From Desulfobulbus oligotrophicus (lineage in GTDB: Bacteria; Desulfobacterota; Desulfobulbia; Desulfobulbales; Desulfobulbaceae), in contig NZ_CP054140.1 in NCBI RefSeq assembly GCF_016446285.1, forward strand, positions 1 through 64,000: 64,000 bases of DNA. Direction: 5' to 3'. Shown piece after piece: positions 47,190 to 56,900 of this stretch (the stretch's first letter is position 1; every line of letters begins with the position of its first letter). Both the position numbers and the translations under genes were made by a program. The notes beneath the pieces were generated by a model. The model was not told where the DNA came from. It saw only the letters and a list, made by a program, of their open reading frames with translations, and did no database searches.

Positions 47190-49148
47190 ATGACCCTCTA
47201 CCGTCAACTGCTGTTCTTTGGTCTATCCACCATAATCCTGCTATGTGTCGGATTATGGGTAGGGGAATTGCAACGAACCAGACAGTTTCTGATCACTCAA
47301 CTCGAATCACACGCTCAAGACACTGCCTCTTCCCTTGGCCTGTCTTTAAGTAGCCTGGCCCACGGGACAGATGCAGCTGTCATGGAATCTATGATCAACG
47401 CCATCTTTGATCGAGGATACTATCGAACCATACAGTTTAAAGATGTTCAAGGCACGGTTCTCTTTGATCGCCAGTCCACTGTCTCCATTGAGCGTGTACC
47501 CGCCTGGTTTATCCGGGCCACTCCGTTATCAATTCCCAGTGCCCAGGCAATGGTCATGAACGGTTGGAAGCAGACCGGTACGGTGACGGTACAAAGTCAT
47601 CCTGGGTACGCCTACTACACCTTATGGCAGGCAGTACAGTCAGCTTCTCTGTGGTTCGCTATCACTGCTGCAATAGTTATCGTGGCTGGTCTGCTTAGAA
47701 TACGCCGACTCCTTGCGCCACTGGCACAGGTTGAAGAACAGGCGCTTGCACTGTGTGAGCGACGCTTTCACATCCAGGAAAGACTTCCCAGAACCCAGGA
47801 ATTGCGCCGCGTGGTAAAGGCCATGAACCAGATGACAGAGCAGGTTCGGGAGATGTTTGAAGAGCAGGCAGCCCTGGCTGACTCACTCCAGCAGCGTGTC
47901 TATCAGGATCCGTTGACAGGTCTGGGCAATCGACGATTTCTCGAGGCACAGGTCAAAGCCAAGGTTGCGGCAAAGGAGACACCTGTCAACGGTACCTTCC
48001 TCCTGTTCCAGATCCAGGAACTGCAAGGCATCAACCAGCAGCTGGGCTACACAATCGGTGACCAGCTGATCAGCGAGCTGGCCTCCGATTTACAAAAAAC
48101 TGCCGTAGAGCAGGCTGAAGCCATTGTCGGCCGCCTCGGAGGGCCAGACCTGGCCCTTCTTCTACCTAACATGGATGCGGCCATGGCCACCGAGCTTGCT
48201 GAAACCCGACTCAAGAGTCTTGATTTTATCAAAACCACCTCGTCTTCAGTACCTTCCATCACAGTTGTCTGCGGTGGTGTGACCTACAGTCGACCAACAA
48301 GTTTCAACGAACTCCTCATCCATGCCGACACTGCCCTGAATACAGCCCGGCAGGAGGGTGCCCCCGGCTCCACAGTCATCTTTCCCCTTGATGATGCAGC
48401 GACTGTTGCTGTTGGCAAGACCGAGTGGAAACACCTGCTGGACACGGTGTTGGCAAATCGTTCTCTGGTCCTGTACGGACAGCCCACAGTCAGCAAGAGT
48501 GACAAGGACACAATCATCCATCACGAAATTTTAAGCCGCATCCCCCACAGTGACGGTCGACACATTTCCGCCGGTACCTTTTTGCCCATGGCCGAACAGC
48601 TCGGACTGATGCCGACCCTTGATCGTCTTATCCTGGAGAATGTCATTGCCTTGCCGCCTTCTCGATTGGTTCCGCCCCGCGTGGCAATCAATCTGTCACC
48701 CATCTCCCTGAAAAACGAACTCTTTGTCGACTGGCTGTTTCCGCAGCTGTCCCAATGCGCTGCTGCAGGCCTGCTCCTCAACTTTGAATTTTCCGAATTC
48801 CGAGCCATCCGGCACTTCAATATCATCAAAACCTTTGCAGACCGGATCAAACCCATGGGCCATGGCGTTGGTATCGATCATTTCGGCCAGGGCCTCACCC
48901 ATTACGGCTACCTCAAATCACTGCTGCCCAACTATGTGAAGATCCACCGGGCAATCACCAACGACATGCACAACGATCAGGACGACACCTCGTTCTTTGT
49001 CAGCACACTGTGTACCATAGCCCACAGTCTGGATATTCGGGTGATTATCGAAGGGGTGGAAACCGAACAGCAATGGCAGACTGTCACGGCCCTGCCGATA
49101 GATGCAGTTCAGGGTTATTTTATCCGTCGGCCGGAACCGGTACTGTAG
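47190..49148 (+). CDS. lapD: LapD-type c-di-GMP receptor with degenerate GGDEF and EAL domains
   Basis: A 652-aa inner-membrane protein. The N-terminus 'MTLYRQLLFFGLSTIILLCVG' starts TM1; a periplasmic LapD_MoxY_N domain spans about 27-150; TM2 is about 152-172, followed by HAMP. The GGDEF domain has 'GRLGGPDLALLLP' (GGPDL near residue 315), and the EAL position reads 'HHEILSRI' (near 445). Both look catalytically dead, as in known LapD, which binds c-di-GMP at the EAL domain and sequesters LapG in the periplasm. The start at 47190 has GAGG at proper spacing. Confidence 0.93.
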   Translation: MTLYRQLLFFGLSTIILLCVGLWVGELQRTRQFLITQLESHAQDTASSLGLSLSSLAHGTDAAVMESMINAIFDRGYYRTIQFKDVQGTVLFDRQSTVSIERVPAWFIRATPLSIPSAQAMVMNGWKQTGTVTVQSHPGYAYYTLWQAVQSASLWFAITAAIVIVAGLLRIRRLLAPLAQVEEQALALCERRFHIQERLPRTQELRRVVKAMNQMTEQVREMFEEQAALADSLQQRVYQDPLTGLGNRRFLEAQVKAKVAAKETPVNGTFLLFQIQELQGINQQLGYTIGDQLISELASDLQKTAVEQAEAIVGRLGGPDLALLLPNMDAAMATELAETRLKSLDFIKTTSSSVPSITVVCGGVTYSRPTSFNELLIHADTALNTARQEGAPGSTVIFPLDDAATVAVGKTEWKHLLDTVLANRSLVLYGQPTVSKSDKDTIIHHEILSRIPHSDGRHISAGTFLPMAEQLGLMPTLDRLILENVIALPPSRLVPPRVAINLSPISLKNELFVDWLFPQLSQCAAAGLLLNFEFSEFRAIRHFNIIKTFADRIKPMGHGVGIDHFGQGLTHYGYLKSLLPNYVKIHRAITNDMHNDQDDTSFFVSTLCTIAHSLDIRVIIEGVETEQQWQTVTALPIDAVQGYFIRRPEPVL

Positions 49149-49163
49149 AACAGACAAGGTCTT

Positions 49164-49493
49164 TTAGATAATGTCGTCGACCACGAGATGGTGGTCTGAC
49201 ATCTTGGCGCGTAACTGTTTACGGTTGAGAATTTTTTCCTGTGCTTCAGATGGCAACTCTGTGAACAGAATGACCTTTTTGGCGATCAACAGATCAATCA
49301 GATCTTCGACAACCCGTACCATGGAGGCATCTGAGGCTGCCAGAAGATGTGAAAACGATTCAAAATCGTCAATAGTCCTAAGAAAAGAGAGGATCTCGGC
49401 ATCGAGCAGGGAAACCGGTTCTTTTCCAGCCCCGGACTCACCCTTTCGCAGGGCGACAATGTTTCCTGTCTCATCACGTTCTACAAACAACAT
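49164..49493 (-). CDS. Small conserved protein of the Lap cluster
   Basis: A 109-aa acidic protein beginning 'MLFVERDETGNIVALRKGE', followed by helical 'LDAEILSFLRTIDDF' and 'VVEDLIDLLIAKKVILFTELPSEAQEKIL'. Similar small proteins are often misannotated as tryptophan synthase beta-like in proteobacteria, and some sit near type I secretion/lap genes. I cannot give a function. It is convergent with lapD (15-bp gap) and divergent from lapB, so lapB-lapC must have its own promoter in the 100-bp gap at 49494-49592. ATG 49574 would be a longer start. Confidence 0.7.
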   Translation of the reverse strand: MLFVERDETGNIVALRKGESGAGKEPVSLLDAEILSFLRTIDDFESFSHLLAASDASMVRVVEDLIDLLIAKKVILFTELPSEAQEKILNRKQLRAKMSDHHLVVDDII

Positions 49494-49592
49494 CGGCAGC
49501 TCCGCTGAATTCCTTGTCACGATTGAATTTCTTGTGATACAACGATCATAGCATAGAAATTGTTTCGTCGACAACTACCTGTATCAACAAAC

Positions 49593-51764
49593 ATGACAGA
49601 CACCGCTCAATCGATACCCGCCAAAGAATGGATCGATGCATCTGGTTCAGATACCGGGGACGACCCGCTGACCGACTGCCTGCTCCAACTCGGCAAGTTC
49701 TACAATCTGCCGGTTTCCCGGACCGGCCTGTGCGCCGGGTTACCGCTGGTGGACAACCGGTTAACCGTGGAACTGTTCCCCCGAGCCGCTGACCGTGCAG
49801 GTTTAACGACCCGGCTGCTCAAACGACCACTGACAAAGATATCCAGCCTGGAACTCCCGGCGGTTCTTCTTCTTGAGGGGAAAAAGGCGTGCCTGCTGAC
49901 CGCCGTTGACCACAGTCAGCAACAGGCTACCGTTCTTTTACCGGAAACCGGGTTTGGTGCAACACAGCTGCCCCTGTCGGAACTGACCGCTTTGTTCAGT
50001 GGATTTGTCTTCTTTGCCCGTCCCAGGTTCCGACAGGATCATCAACTTGATCACCAAGCCCGGAGGACTGAAAAAAACTGGTTCTGGGGTGTCCTGTTCT
50101 CTTCGTGGCGGATATACCGTGATGTACTGCTGGCATCGTTGCTGATCAATATCTTTGCCCTGACCACACCGTTTTTTACGATGAACGTGTACGATCGGGT
50201 TATCCCCAACCTGGCCTTTGAAACACTGTGGGTGCTTGCCATTGGTATGGGGTTTGTCTACTTATTTAATCTGCTGCTAAAAGGCCTGCGCGGGCACTTT
50301 GTCGATGAAGCCGGCAAAAAGGCCAATCTGCGCATCTCCGGAGCACTTTTGGAAAAAGTCCTGGGCCTCAGGCTTGAAGTTCGACCTAAATCAGTGGGTG
50401 GGTTTTCTAAAAAACTACAGCAATTTGAAGCGATTCGAGATTTCATCACCTCCTTTTCCATCACCGCTCTGATCGATCTTCCCTTCATGTTCCTGGGACT
50501 TGCCGCCATCTGGTATCTTGGCGGACCGATCGTCTGGATTCATCTGAGCGCCGTCATTCTGATGGCGCTGTTTGCCTACGCTGTCCAGGCACCGCTCAAA
50601 CGGGCGGTGGAGCATTCATTCCAGGCATCAGCGCAAAAAAATGCCATCCTGGTGGAAGGACTGGCCGGCATCGAGACAATCAAGATGCTTGGTGCAGAAA
50701 GTCAGATTCAACGGGGCTGGGAGGAGGCAGTCAGCTACATTGCCACCTGGAGCAGTCGGTCTCGCCTCTTCTCTTCCGCGGTTACCCATTTCTGCGAATT
50801 TGTCATGAACGTTACCACCGTGGCGACAATTATTGCCGGTGTGTACCGGATATCCACAGGTGACCTGACCCAAGGGGGAATCATCGCTCTTTTGATCCTT
50901 TCCCGACAGGCCATTGCTCCGATGTTCCAGGTGGTGAACCTTGCAACCCGGTATCACCAGGCCAAAACAGCTCTCGGTGAGCTGGACGCCATTATGGCAC
51001 TGCCGGTCGAACGTCCCCTGGACCGAAACTTCCTTCTTCGCGGTACCTGCCAGGGAAAGATAGCCTTTGAACAGGTGGATTTTCAGTACCCCGAACAAAA
51101 AGGTCTGGCGTTAAACAATGTTTCACTCACCATAGAGTCTGGTGAACGGGTGGCGATCATCGGTCCCATCGGTTCAGGCAAAACCACCCTGGGCAAACTA
51201 CTGCTTGGCATGTATGCACCCACCGCCGGCATTGTTGCCCTTGATGACACCGACATTCGCCAGATCGATCCAGCGGAACTCCGCCGGTTCATCGGGTATG
51301 TTCCACAGGATATCACGCTGTTCCGCGGCACCATTCGCGATAATATACGTCTTGGTTCGCCGGAAGTGGAAGATGCCGTGCTGCTCAAAGCAGCCGAACT
51401 TTCCGGAGTTGCCGAGTTTGTCGGCAAGCATGCCATGGGCTTTGATCTGGAAATCGGTGAACAGGGACGCGGCCTTTCAGGTGGCCAACGCCAGAGTGTT
51501 GCTATTGCCAGAGCCCTATTACACGATCCGCCCATCCTTATCTTAGATGAACCGAGCAGCTCCATGGATAACCGGACGGAAACCCGGCTCAAACAGAACC
51601 TTATGCAGTTCCTTCCCGGAAAAACCCTCATTCTCATTACGCATCGTGCTTCACTGCTTGATCTGGTTGATCGCATCGTTCTCATCGACAACGCCATGGT
51701 GGTGGCAGATGGACCAAGAGACCAGGTCTTGACTGCCATCAGAAGCGGCCAGGTACAGCTGTAG
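49593..51764 (+). CDS. lapB: Type I secretion ABC transporter (LapB-type permease/ATPase)
   Basis: A 723-aa ABC exporter. The N-terminal ~150 residues form a C39-like domain without the peptidase Cys, as in RTX exporters. A six-helix membrane domain follows ('LASLLINIFALTTPFFTMNVYDRVIPN' read in parts). The ATPase domain has Walker A 'IGPIGSGKTTLGKLL' near residue 523, 'LSGGQRQS' near 627 and 'ILILDEPSSSMD'. It starts the lapB-lapC-luxR operon. Its natural substrate is almost certainly the adhesin at 53922-58271. Confidence 0.94.
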   Translation: MTDTAQSIPAKEWIDASGSDTGDDPLTDCLLQLGKFYNLPVSRTGLCAGLPLVDNRLTVELFPRAADRAGLTTRLLKRPLTKISSLELPAVLLLEGKKACLLTAVDHSQQQATVLLPETGFGATQLPLSELTALFSGFVFFARPRFRQDHQLDHQARRTEKNWFWGVLFSSWRIYRDVLLASLLINIFALTTPFFTMNVYDRVIPNLAFETLWVLAIGMGFVYLFNLLLKGLRGHFVDEAGKKANLRISGALLEKVLGLRLEVRPKSVGGFSKKLQQFEAIRDFITSFSITALIDLPFMFLGLAAIWYLGGPIVWIHLSAVILMALFAYAVQAPLKRAVEHSFQASAQKNAILVEGLAGIETIKMLGAESQIQRGWEEAVSYIATWSSRSRLFSSAVTHFCEFVMNVTTVATIIAGVYRISTGDLTQGGIIALLILSRQAIAPMFQVVNLATRYHQAKTALGELDAIMALPVERPLDRNFLLRGTCQGKIAFEQVDFQYPEQKGLALNNVSLTIESGERVAIIGPIGSGKTTLGKLLLGMYAPTAGIVALDDTDIRQIDPAELRRFIGYVPQDITLFRGTIRDNIRLGSPEVEDAVLLKAAELSGVAEFVGKHAMGFDLEIGEQGRGLSGGQRQSVAIARALLHDPPILILDEPSSSMDNRTETRLKQNLMQFLPGKTLILITHRASLLDLVDRIVLIDNAMVVADGPRDQVLTAIRSGQVQL

Positions 51765-51773
51765 ACAGACATC

Positions 51774-53153
51774 ATGAACAAACAACCAACACCTCCAGCC
51801 AACGATCGGTCTGCAGCTCCCCAGGGACTTTTTCGAAGACTGCCGTCACCAGACCTTGACCTGGTCACTGATATCCGAACCACACTGTTGCTTCAGGACC
51901 CCCGTGGCGGTCGCCTGATCGTCTGGCTGGTCGGCCTTTTTATTCTGTGTTTCCTTGTCTGGTCGGCATGGGCTGAGATAGACGAGGTAACCCGCGGCGA
52001 TGGCAAGGTTATCCCCTCTCAGCAGATACAGGTTGTTCAGAACCTTGAAGGCGGCATCCTTGCCAAACTGCTGGTGCAGGTCGGTGACGTGGTTGACAAA
52101 GACCAGCTGTTACTTGAAATCGACAAAACCAGATTCTCGGCGCCATATCAGGAAAGCCGGGCCAGCTACCTGGCACTGAAGGCACAGATCGCTCGTCTGG
52201 AGGCGGAAACCCATGACAAACCATTTAATGTCCCGGAGGAGGTGAGTAAAGAAAAGCCGGAAATCGGCCTACGGGAACAAAAACTCTACACCTCCAGAAA
52301 AGAACAGCTGACAGCCAAACTACAGATCCTCCAGGAGCAACACACTCAACGTAAACAGGAACTGGCAGAGCTCCGCTCAAAATTAGGAGAGTTGCGTCGA
52401 ACCTCCGGGCTGCTCCAACGGGAACTGGCCATGACCAAGCCACTGATTGCCCAGGGAGCGGTCTCTGAGGTTGAAGTACTACGCTTACAACGTCAACACA
52501 GCGAGATGAGCGGCGCCATCGAGACCACCAGAATTGCCATTCCCAAGGTTGAGTCGAAGATTGCCGAGGCAAAAAAAGCCATGGAAAGCGAACAACTCGC
52601 CTTTCATAACGCTGCTCGCAGCGAGCTGAACGAGGCGTATGCCAAGCTGGAAGGTGTCAGTGCCAATGCCGAGGCCCTGATGGACCGGCTTCAGCGTACC
52701 GCGGTCCGTTCGCCGGTACGGGGATCCATCAATCAGATCAAAGTCAATACCATCGGTGGTACCATTCAACCGGGAATGGATCTGATCGAGATCGTTCCCC
52801 TTGAGGATACGTTACTTGTTGAGGCCCGAATCAAACCGGCTGACATCGCCTTTCTTCATCCCAACCAACCGGCCATCATCAAATTCACTGCCTACGACTT
52901 CACCACCTATGGCGGACTGGAGGCAGATTTAGAGCACATCAGTGCCGACTCCATCACCGACAAGGAGGGAAACGATTTCTATCTGATCCGTCTCCGCACC
53001 AAACAGAACTTCCTGGGCAGCAAGGACAAGCCACTCCCCATTATTCCGGGCATGGTCGCTTCAGTCGATATTCTCACCGGCAAAAAAACCATTCTTTCGT
53101 ACCTGCTCAAGCCTGTTCTGCGGGCCAAGGCTACAGCACTTCGGGAGCGATGA
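51774..53153 (+). CDS. lapC: HlyD-family type I secretion membrane fusion protein (LapC-type)
   Basis: A 459-aa adaptor linking the ABC transporter to the outer-membrane channel. It has one membrane helix near residues 46-66 ('LIVWLVGLFILCFLVWSAWA'), a biotinyl-lipoyl-like hairpin start ('VVQNLEGGILAKLLVQVGD'), a long coiled coil over about residues 130-290, and the C-terminal beta-barrel ('IKPADIAFLHPNQPAIIKF'). It begins 9 bp after lapB and is followed after 1 bp by the regulator gene. Confidence 0.94.
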   Translation: MNKQPTPPANDRSAAPQGLFRRLPSPDLDLVTDIRTTLLLQDPRGGRLIVWLVGLFILCFLVWSAWAEIDEVTRGDGKVIPSQQIQVVQNLEGGILAKLLVQVGDVVDKDQLLLEIDKTRFSAPYQESRASYLALKAQIARLEAETHDKPFNVPEEVSKEKPEIGLREQKLYTSRKEQLTAKLQILQEQHTQRKQELAELRSKLGELRRTSGLLQRELAMTKPLIAQGAVSEVEVLRLQRQHSEMSGAIETTRIAIPKVESKIAEAKKAMESEQLAFHNAARSELNEAYAKLEGVSANAEALMDRLQRTAVRSPVRGSINQIKVNTIGGTIQPGMDLIEIVPLEDTLLVEARIKPADIAFLHPNQPAIIKFTAYDFTTYGGLEADLEHISADSITDKEGNDFYLIRLRTKQNFLGSKDKPLPIIPGMVASVDILTGKKTILSYLLKPVLRAKATALRER

Positions 53154-53154
53154 G

Positions 53155-53805
53155 ATGAACCTGATCCTCTGTTGCAGCAATCCTCGCCTTCGTGAACGGT
53201 GGTTCACTGCTCTGAACCGCATGTTCTCCACCTACCAGGCCACCACGCTGGAAGACCTGCGTATTTTTGTTCAGCAACAGATCACCTTCGGTCTTTTGCT
53301 CATTCACCGTCCTTTAATCGACTTCGCAGCGGTAACCTACATCAAAAGACGTCAACCTAACTGTAAACTCGTCATTCTTTCGGACCGACCGAGCGAAACA
53401 GAGGGGTTGGCCCTTCTCAGGCTTGGCGTGATCGGGTACGCCAACAGTTATACCAACCCCCAGCGACTGCAGGATGCCATACGTTCCATAGTCGATGGTT
53501 CAGTATGGATCAGTCAGGATCTCATGTATCGATTGATCACCCAATCGGCACCATCCGTCAGCTCCACATTCCAAACACAGGCTATCCGTACTCCTCAACT
53601 CAACAACCTTTCCGACCGGGAACTGCAGATTGCCGATTTAGTGTCTCAAGGGCTCAGCAACGGTGAAATTGCTGTTCAGCTCGGTATTACTGAACGCACG
53701 GTCAAAGCCCACCTCGGTGCTGTGTATGCCAAGACCTCCACCAAAGGACGCCTGGCCCTGGCACTGCTGATGCGTCAGGCAGCGTCTGCCTCCAATAACG
53801 GATGA
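53155..53805 (+). CDS. LuxR-family regulator with a degenerate receiver domain
   Basis: A 216-aa protein. The N-terminal half has the receiver fold ('MNLILCCSNPRLRERWFTAL'), but the phospho-acceptor position reads 'GLLLIHRPL' (H51 in place of Asp). The C-terminal LuxR/GerE HTH is clear: 'LSDRELQIADLVSQGLSNGE' and 'AVQLGITERTVKAHLGAVY'. The overall plan recalls CsgD/VpsT-type biofilm regulators with atypical receivers. It shares an operon with lapB-lapC and probably regulates the adhesin or its exporter. A bidirectional terminator follows. Confidence 0.85.
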   Translation: MNLILCCSNPRLRERWFTALNRMFSTYQATTLEDLRIFVQQQITFGLLLIHRPLIDFAAVTYIKRRQPNCKLVILSDRPSETEGLALLRLGVIGYANSYTNPQRLQDAIRSIVDGSVWISQDLMYRLITQSAPSVSSTFQTQAIRTPQLNNLSDRELQIADLVSQGLSNGEIAVQLGITERTVKAHLGAVYAKTSTKGRLALALLMRQAASASNNG

Positions 53806-53860
53806 AGACCGACGGCAATTGATCAGTATGTGCCCTCATCTCTTCTGTTAAAAAAACAAG

Positions 53861-53896
53861 AAACGCAGCAGATAGCTGATGCTACCTGCTGCGTTT
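53861..53896. terminator. Bidirectional intrinsic terminator
   Basis: An 11-bp stem (AAACGCAGCAG at 53861-53871 with CTGCTGCGTTT at 53886-53896) is extended by TAGC/GCTA around a 4-base loop, with A and T tracts on the two sides. It separates the convergent luxR-type gene and the adhesin gene. Confidence 0.9.
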
Positions 53897-53921
53897 TGGC
53901 AAGGAAAAGGACTGTACCGAA

Positions 53922-56900
53922 TTATTGCGTAGATCCCAGATCTATCTGGCCCAACAGTGAGTTGAGCTGATCACCGGTATCAAGTGAACTGAAATCAATG
54001 GTGTCAAAGGTAACACTACCAATCACATTCGAATGATCAGCATCATCATAGAGCAGTAACTGGGCCTTACCATCGTTGTCGGCAACCCCGAGTCGGGAAT
54101 GATCATCCTCATCACTGCCGATCACCTGACTGATATCCACTCGATCCCCCTCGGCCCGGCTGTAATCCAGAATGGTATCATGGCCATCACCGACCATGAA
54201 GATATCGGCGCCGCCACCACCTATAAGGACCTCGTCTCCACTGCCGCCGGCCAGTGTGTTGTCGGCTTCCGTACCGATGATAAAGGTCTTGGTGTCGGTT
54301 AAGCCGCCACCTGCACTGTCCTCAATGGTCACGATGACTGAAATATCCGGGGTTGCTCCTGTTGTACCGGGAACCGTCATTTCCAGACCTTCGATTGTTA
54401 CCGCATTGGTGACCGGATCAATGGCGACCGTATAGCTGCCGTCGCTCTCCAGCGGCAGTGTCCAGGTCCCATCAGGATTGAGCGTTCCTGCAGAAAGAAC
54501 CGCTCCTTCAGGGACCGACAGGGCCACACTGACAATGGTCTCTGAAAAATCGGTGTCTCCTGTCTCCACGACCAGATTGATCGGATAGAGCGTGTCCGTG
54601 GGGAAACTGATGTCGTGGATCAAAAAGTCGTTGTCTCCTCCATCAGTTGGTGCAGTAAAGACAATAGAGTGGATGAGAGCTCCATCTGCTCCCTGCAGTG
54701 TAAACGGTGGATCAATCTCATCGGTTATGCCCTGGACTATTCCACCGCCGATCTGATTACCATCAATATCGTACAGCACATACTCTGCCCGCTCAACAGA
54801 GGCAAGCCAGGCAAACCGAACCGTTGCTTCGGAAACAGGGCTATCAAAGATGACTTCAATCTTTTCGGAAGTGTGACCATCTTGGCCAAGTTCTATGAAA
54901 TCTCCGGAGGCATCGCCCGGCACACCGAAACCAGTTGGTGCGTCATACACTCCTTCTGCGGTGGCAACACCAATCTCATTGCCATCAAGATCATACGCTT
55001 TGACTGTGAACCCCAGGTCCGTACTGGTCACATTTGCGGCATTGATCACCGTATTCACCATTGCCGGATTCTGAGGGGTGATGGTCACCTTCGGAATATC
55101 CACAACCGGTGTTACGGTAATATTCAGTGTTGATGTTTCGCTGCCGATGCCATCGGTCACTGTATAGGTTACCTGAGGCACCTGACCGCTATAATCAGGA
55201 TGCGGTGTAAACAGGTAGTCGCCGTTTTCATGTATCACCAATTGCCCCACACCACTGATCTCTACCGTGTCTCCAGGCAGGTAGGTGGTGGAATCGTCGG
55301 CAACAGTGAAACCGCTAATTGTAACCTCACCGGTCATGTTCGTGGCGTTGTCCAGGACATTACCCGCCAACGGCGCATCTTCCTGCGTTGAGACATGCTC
55401 GTCACCATCAACGATGTCATCATCAATGATCGTGGCTGTGGCTGAGTCACTGTACGTGGTCCCGTTACTCGTCAGCACCGCGTTCAGGGTGAACGTCTCA
55501 TTCGGCTCGTCAATGGTGTCGTCAACCGTGGGTGTCCGAACCTGCACAACACTGTCACCGGCTGGAAGCGGGATACCACCGGTGTACTCATTCCAGGTTG
55601 TACCACCGTCAAGGCTGTACTCAAAACCACCGGATGCATAGTCATCAGGGCTCACAGCCGTGCCATCGGCAAACGTCAGCTCAAGTGTGCTCCCCTCACC
55701 AACACCCGTTACATGGATGTCGAATACTGCCGGATCACCCTCTGGAACCTCGATATCACCGGTACCGGTCCCAGCACCACCAACAGAGATGGTCGGCACA
55801 TCATTATCAATGATCGTGGCTGTGGCTGAGTCACTGTACGTGGTCCCGTTACTCGTCAGCACCGCGTTCAGGGTGAACGTCTCATTCGGCTCGTCAATGG
55901 TGTCGTCAACCGTGGGTGTCCGAACCTGCACAACACTGTCACCGGCTGGAAGCGGAATACCACCGGTGTACTCATTCCAGGTCGTACCACCGTCAAGGCT
56001 GTACTCAAAACCACCGGATGCATAGTCATCAGGGCTCACAGCCGTGCCATCGGCAAACGTCAGCTCAAGTGTGCTCCCCTCACCAACACCCGTTACATGG
56101 ATGTCGAATACTGCCGGATCACCCTCTGGAACCTCGATATCACCGGTACCGGTCCCAGCACCACCAACAGAGATGGTCGGCACATCATTATCAATGATCG
56201 TGGCCGTGGCTGAGTCACTGTACGTGGTCCCGTTACTCGTCAGCACTGCGTTCAGGGTGAACGTCTCATTCGGCTCGTCAATGGTGTCGTCAACCGTGGG
56301 TGTCCGAACCTGCACAACACTGTCACCGGCTGGAAGCGGAATACCACCGGTGTACTCATTCCAGGTCGTACCACCGTCAAGGCTGTACTCAAAACCACCG
56401 GATGCATAGTCATCAGGGCTCACAGCCGTGCCATCGGCAAACGTCAGCTCAAGTGTGCTCCCCTCACCAACACCCGTTACATGGATGTCGAATACTGCCG
56501 GATCACCCTCTGGAACCTCGATATCACCGGTACCGGTCCCAGCACCACCAACAGAGATGGTCGGCACATCATTATCAATGATCGTGGCCGTGGCTGAGTC
56601 ACTGTACGTGGTCCCGTTACTCGTCAGCACCGCGTTCAGGGTGAACGTCTCATTCGGCTCGTCAATGGTGTCGTCAACCGTGGGTGTCCGAACCTGCACA
56701 ACACTGTCACCGGCTGGAAGCGGAATACCACCGGTGTACTCATTCCAGGTCGTACCACCGTCAAGGCTGTACTCAAAACCACCAGATGCATAGTCATCAG
56801 GACTCACAGCCGTGCCATCGGCAAACGTCAGCTCAAGTGTGCTCCCCTCACCAACACCCGTTACATGGATGTCGAATACTGCCGGATCACCCTCTGGAAC

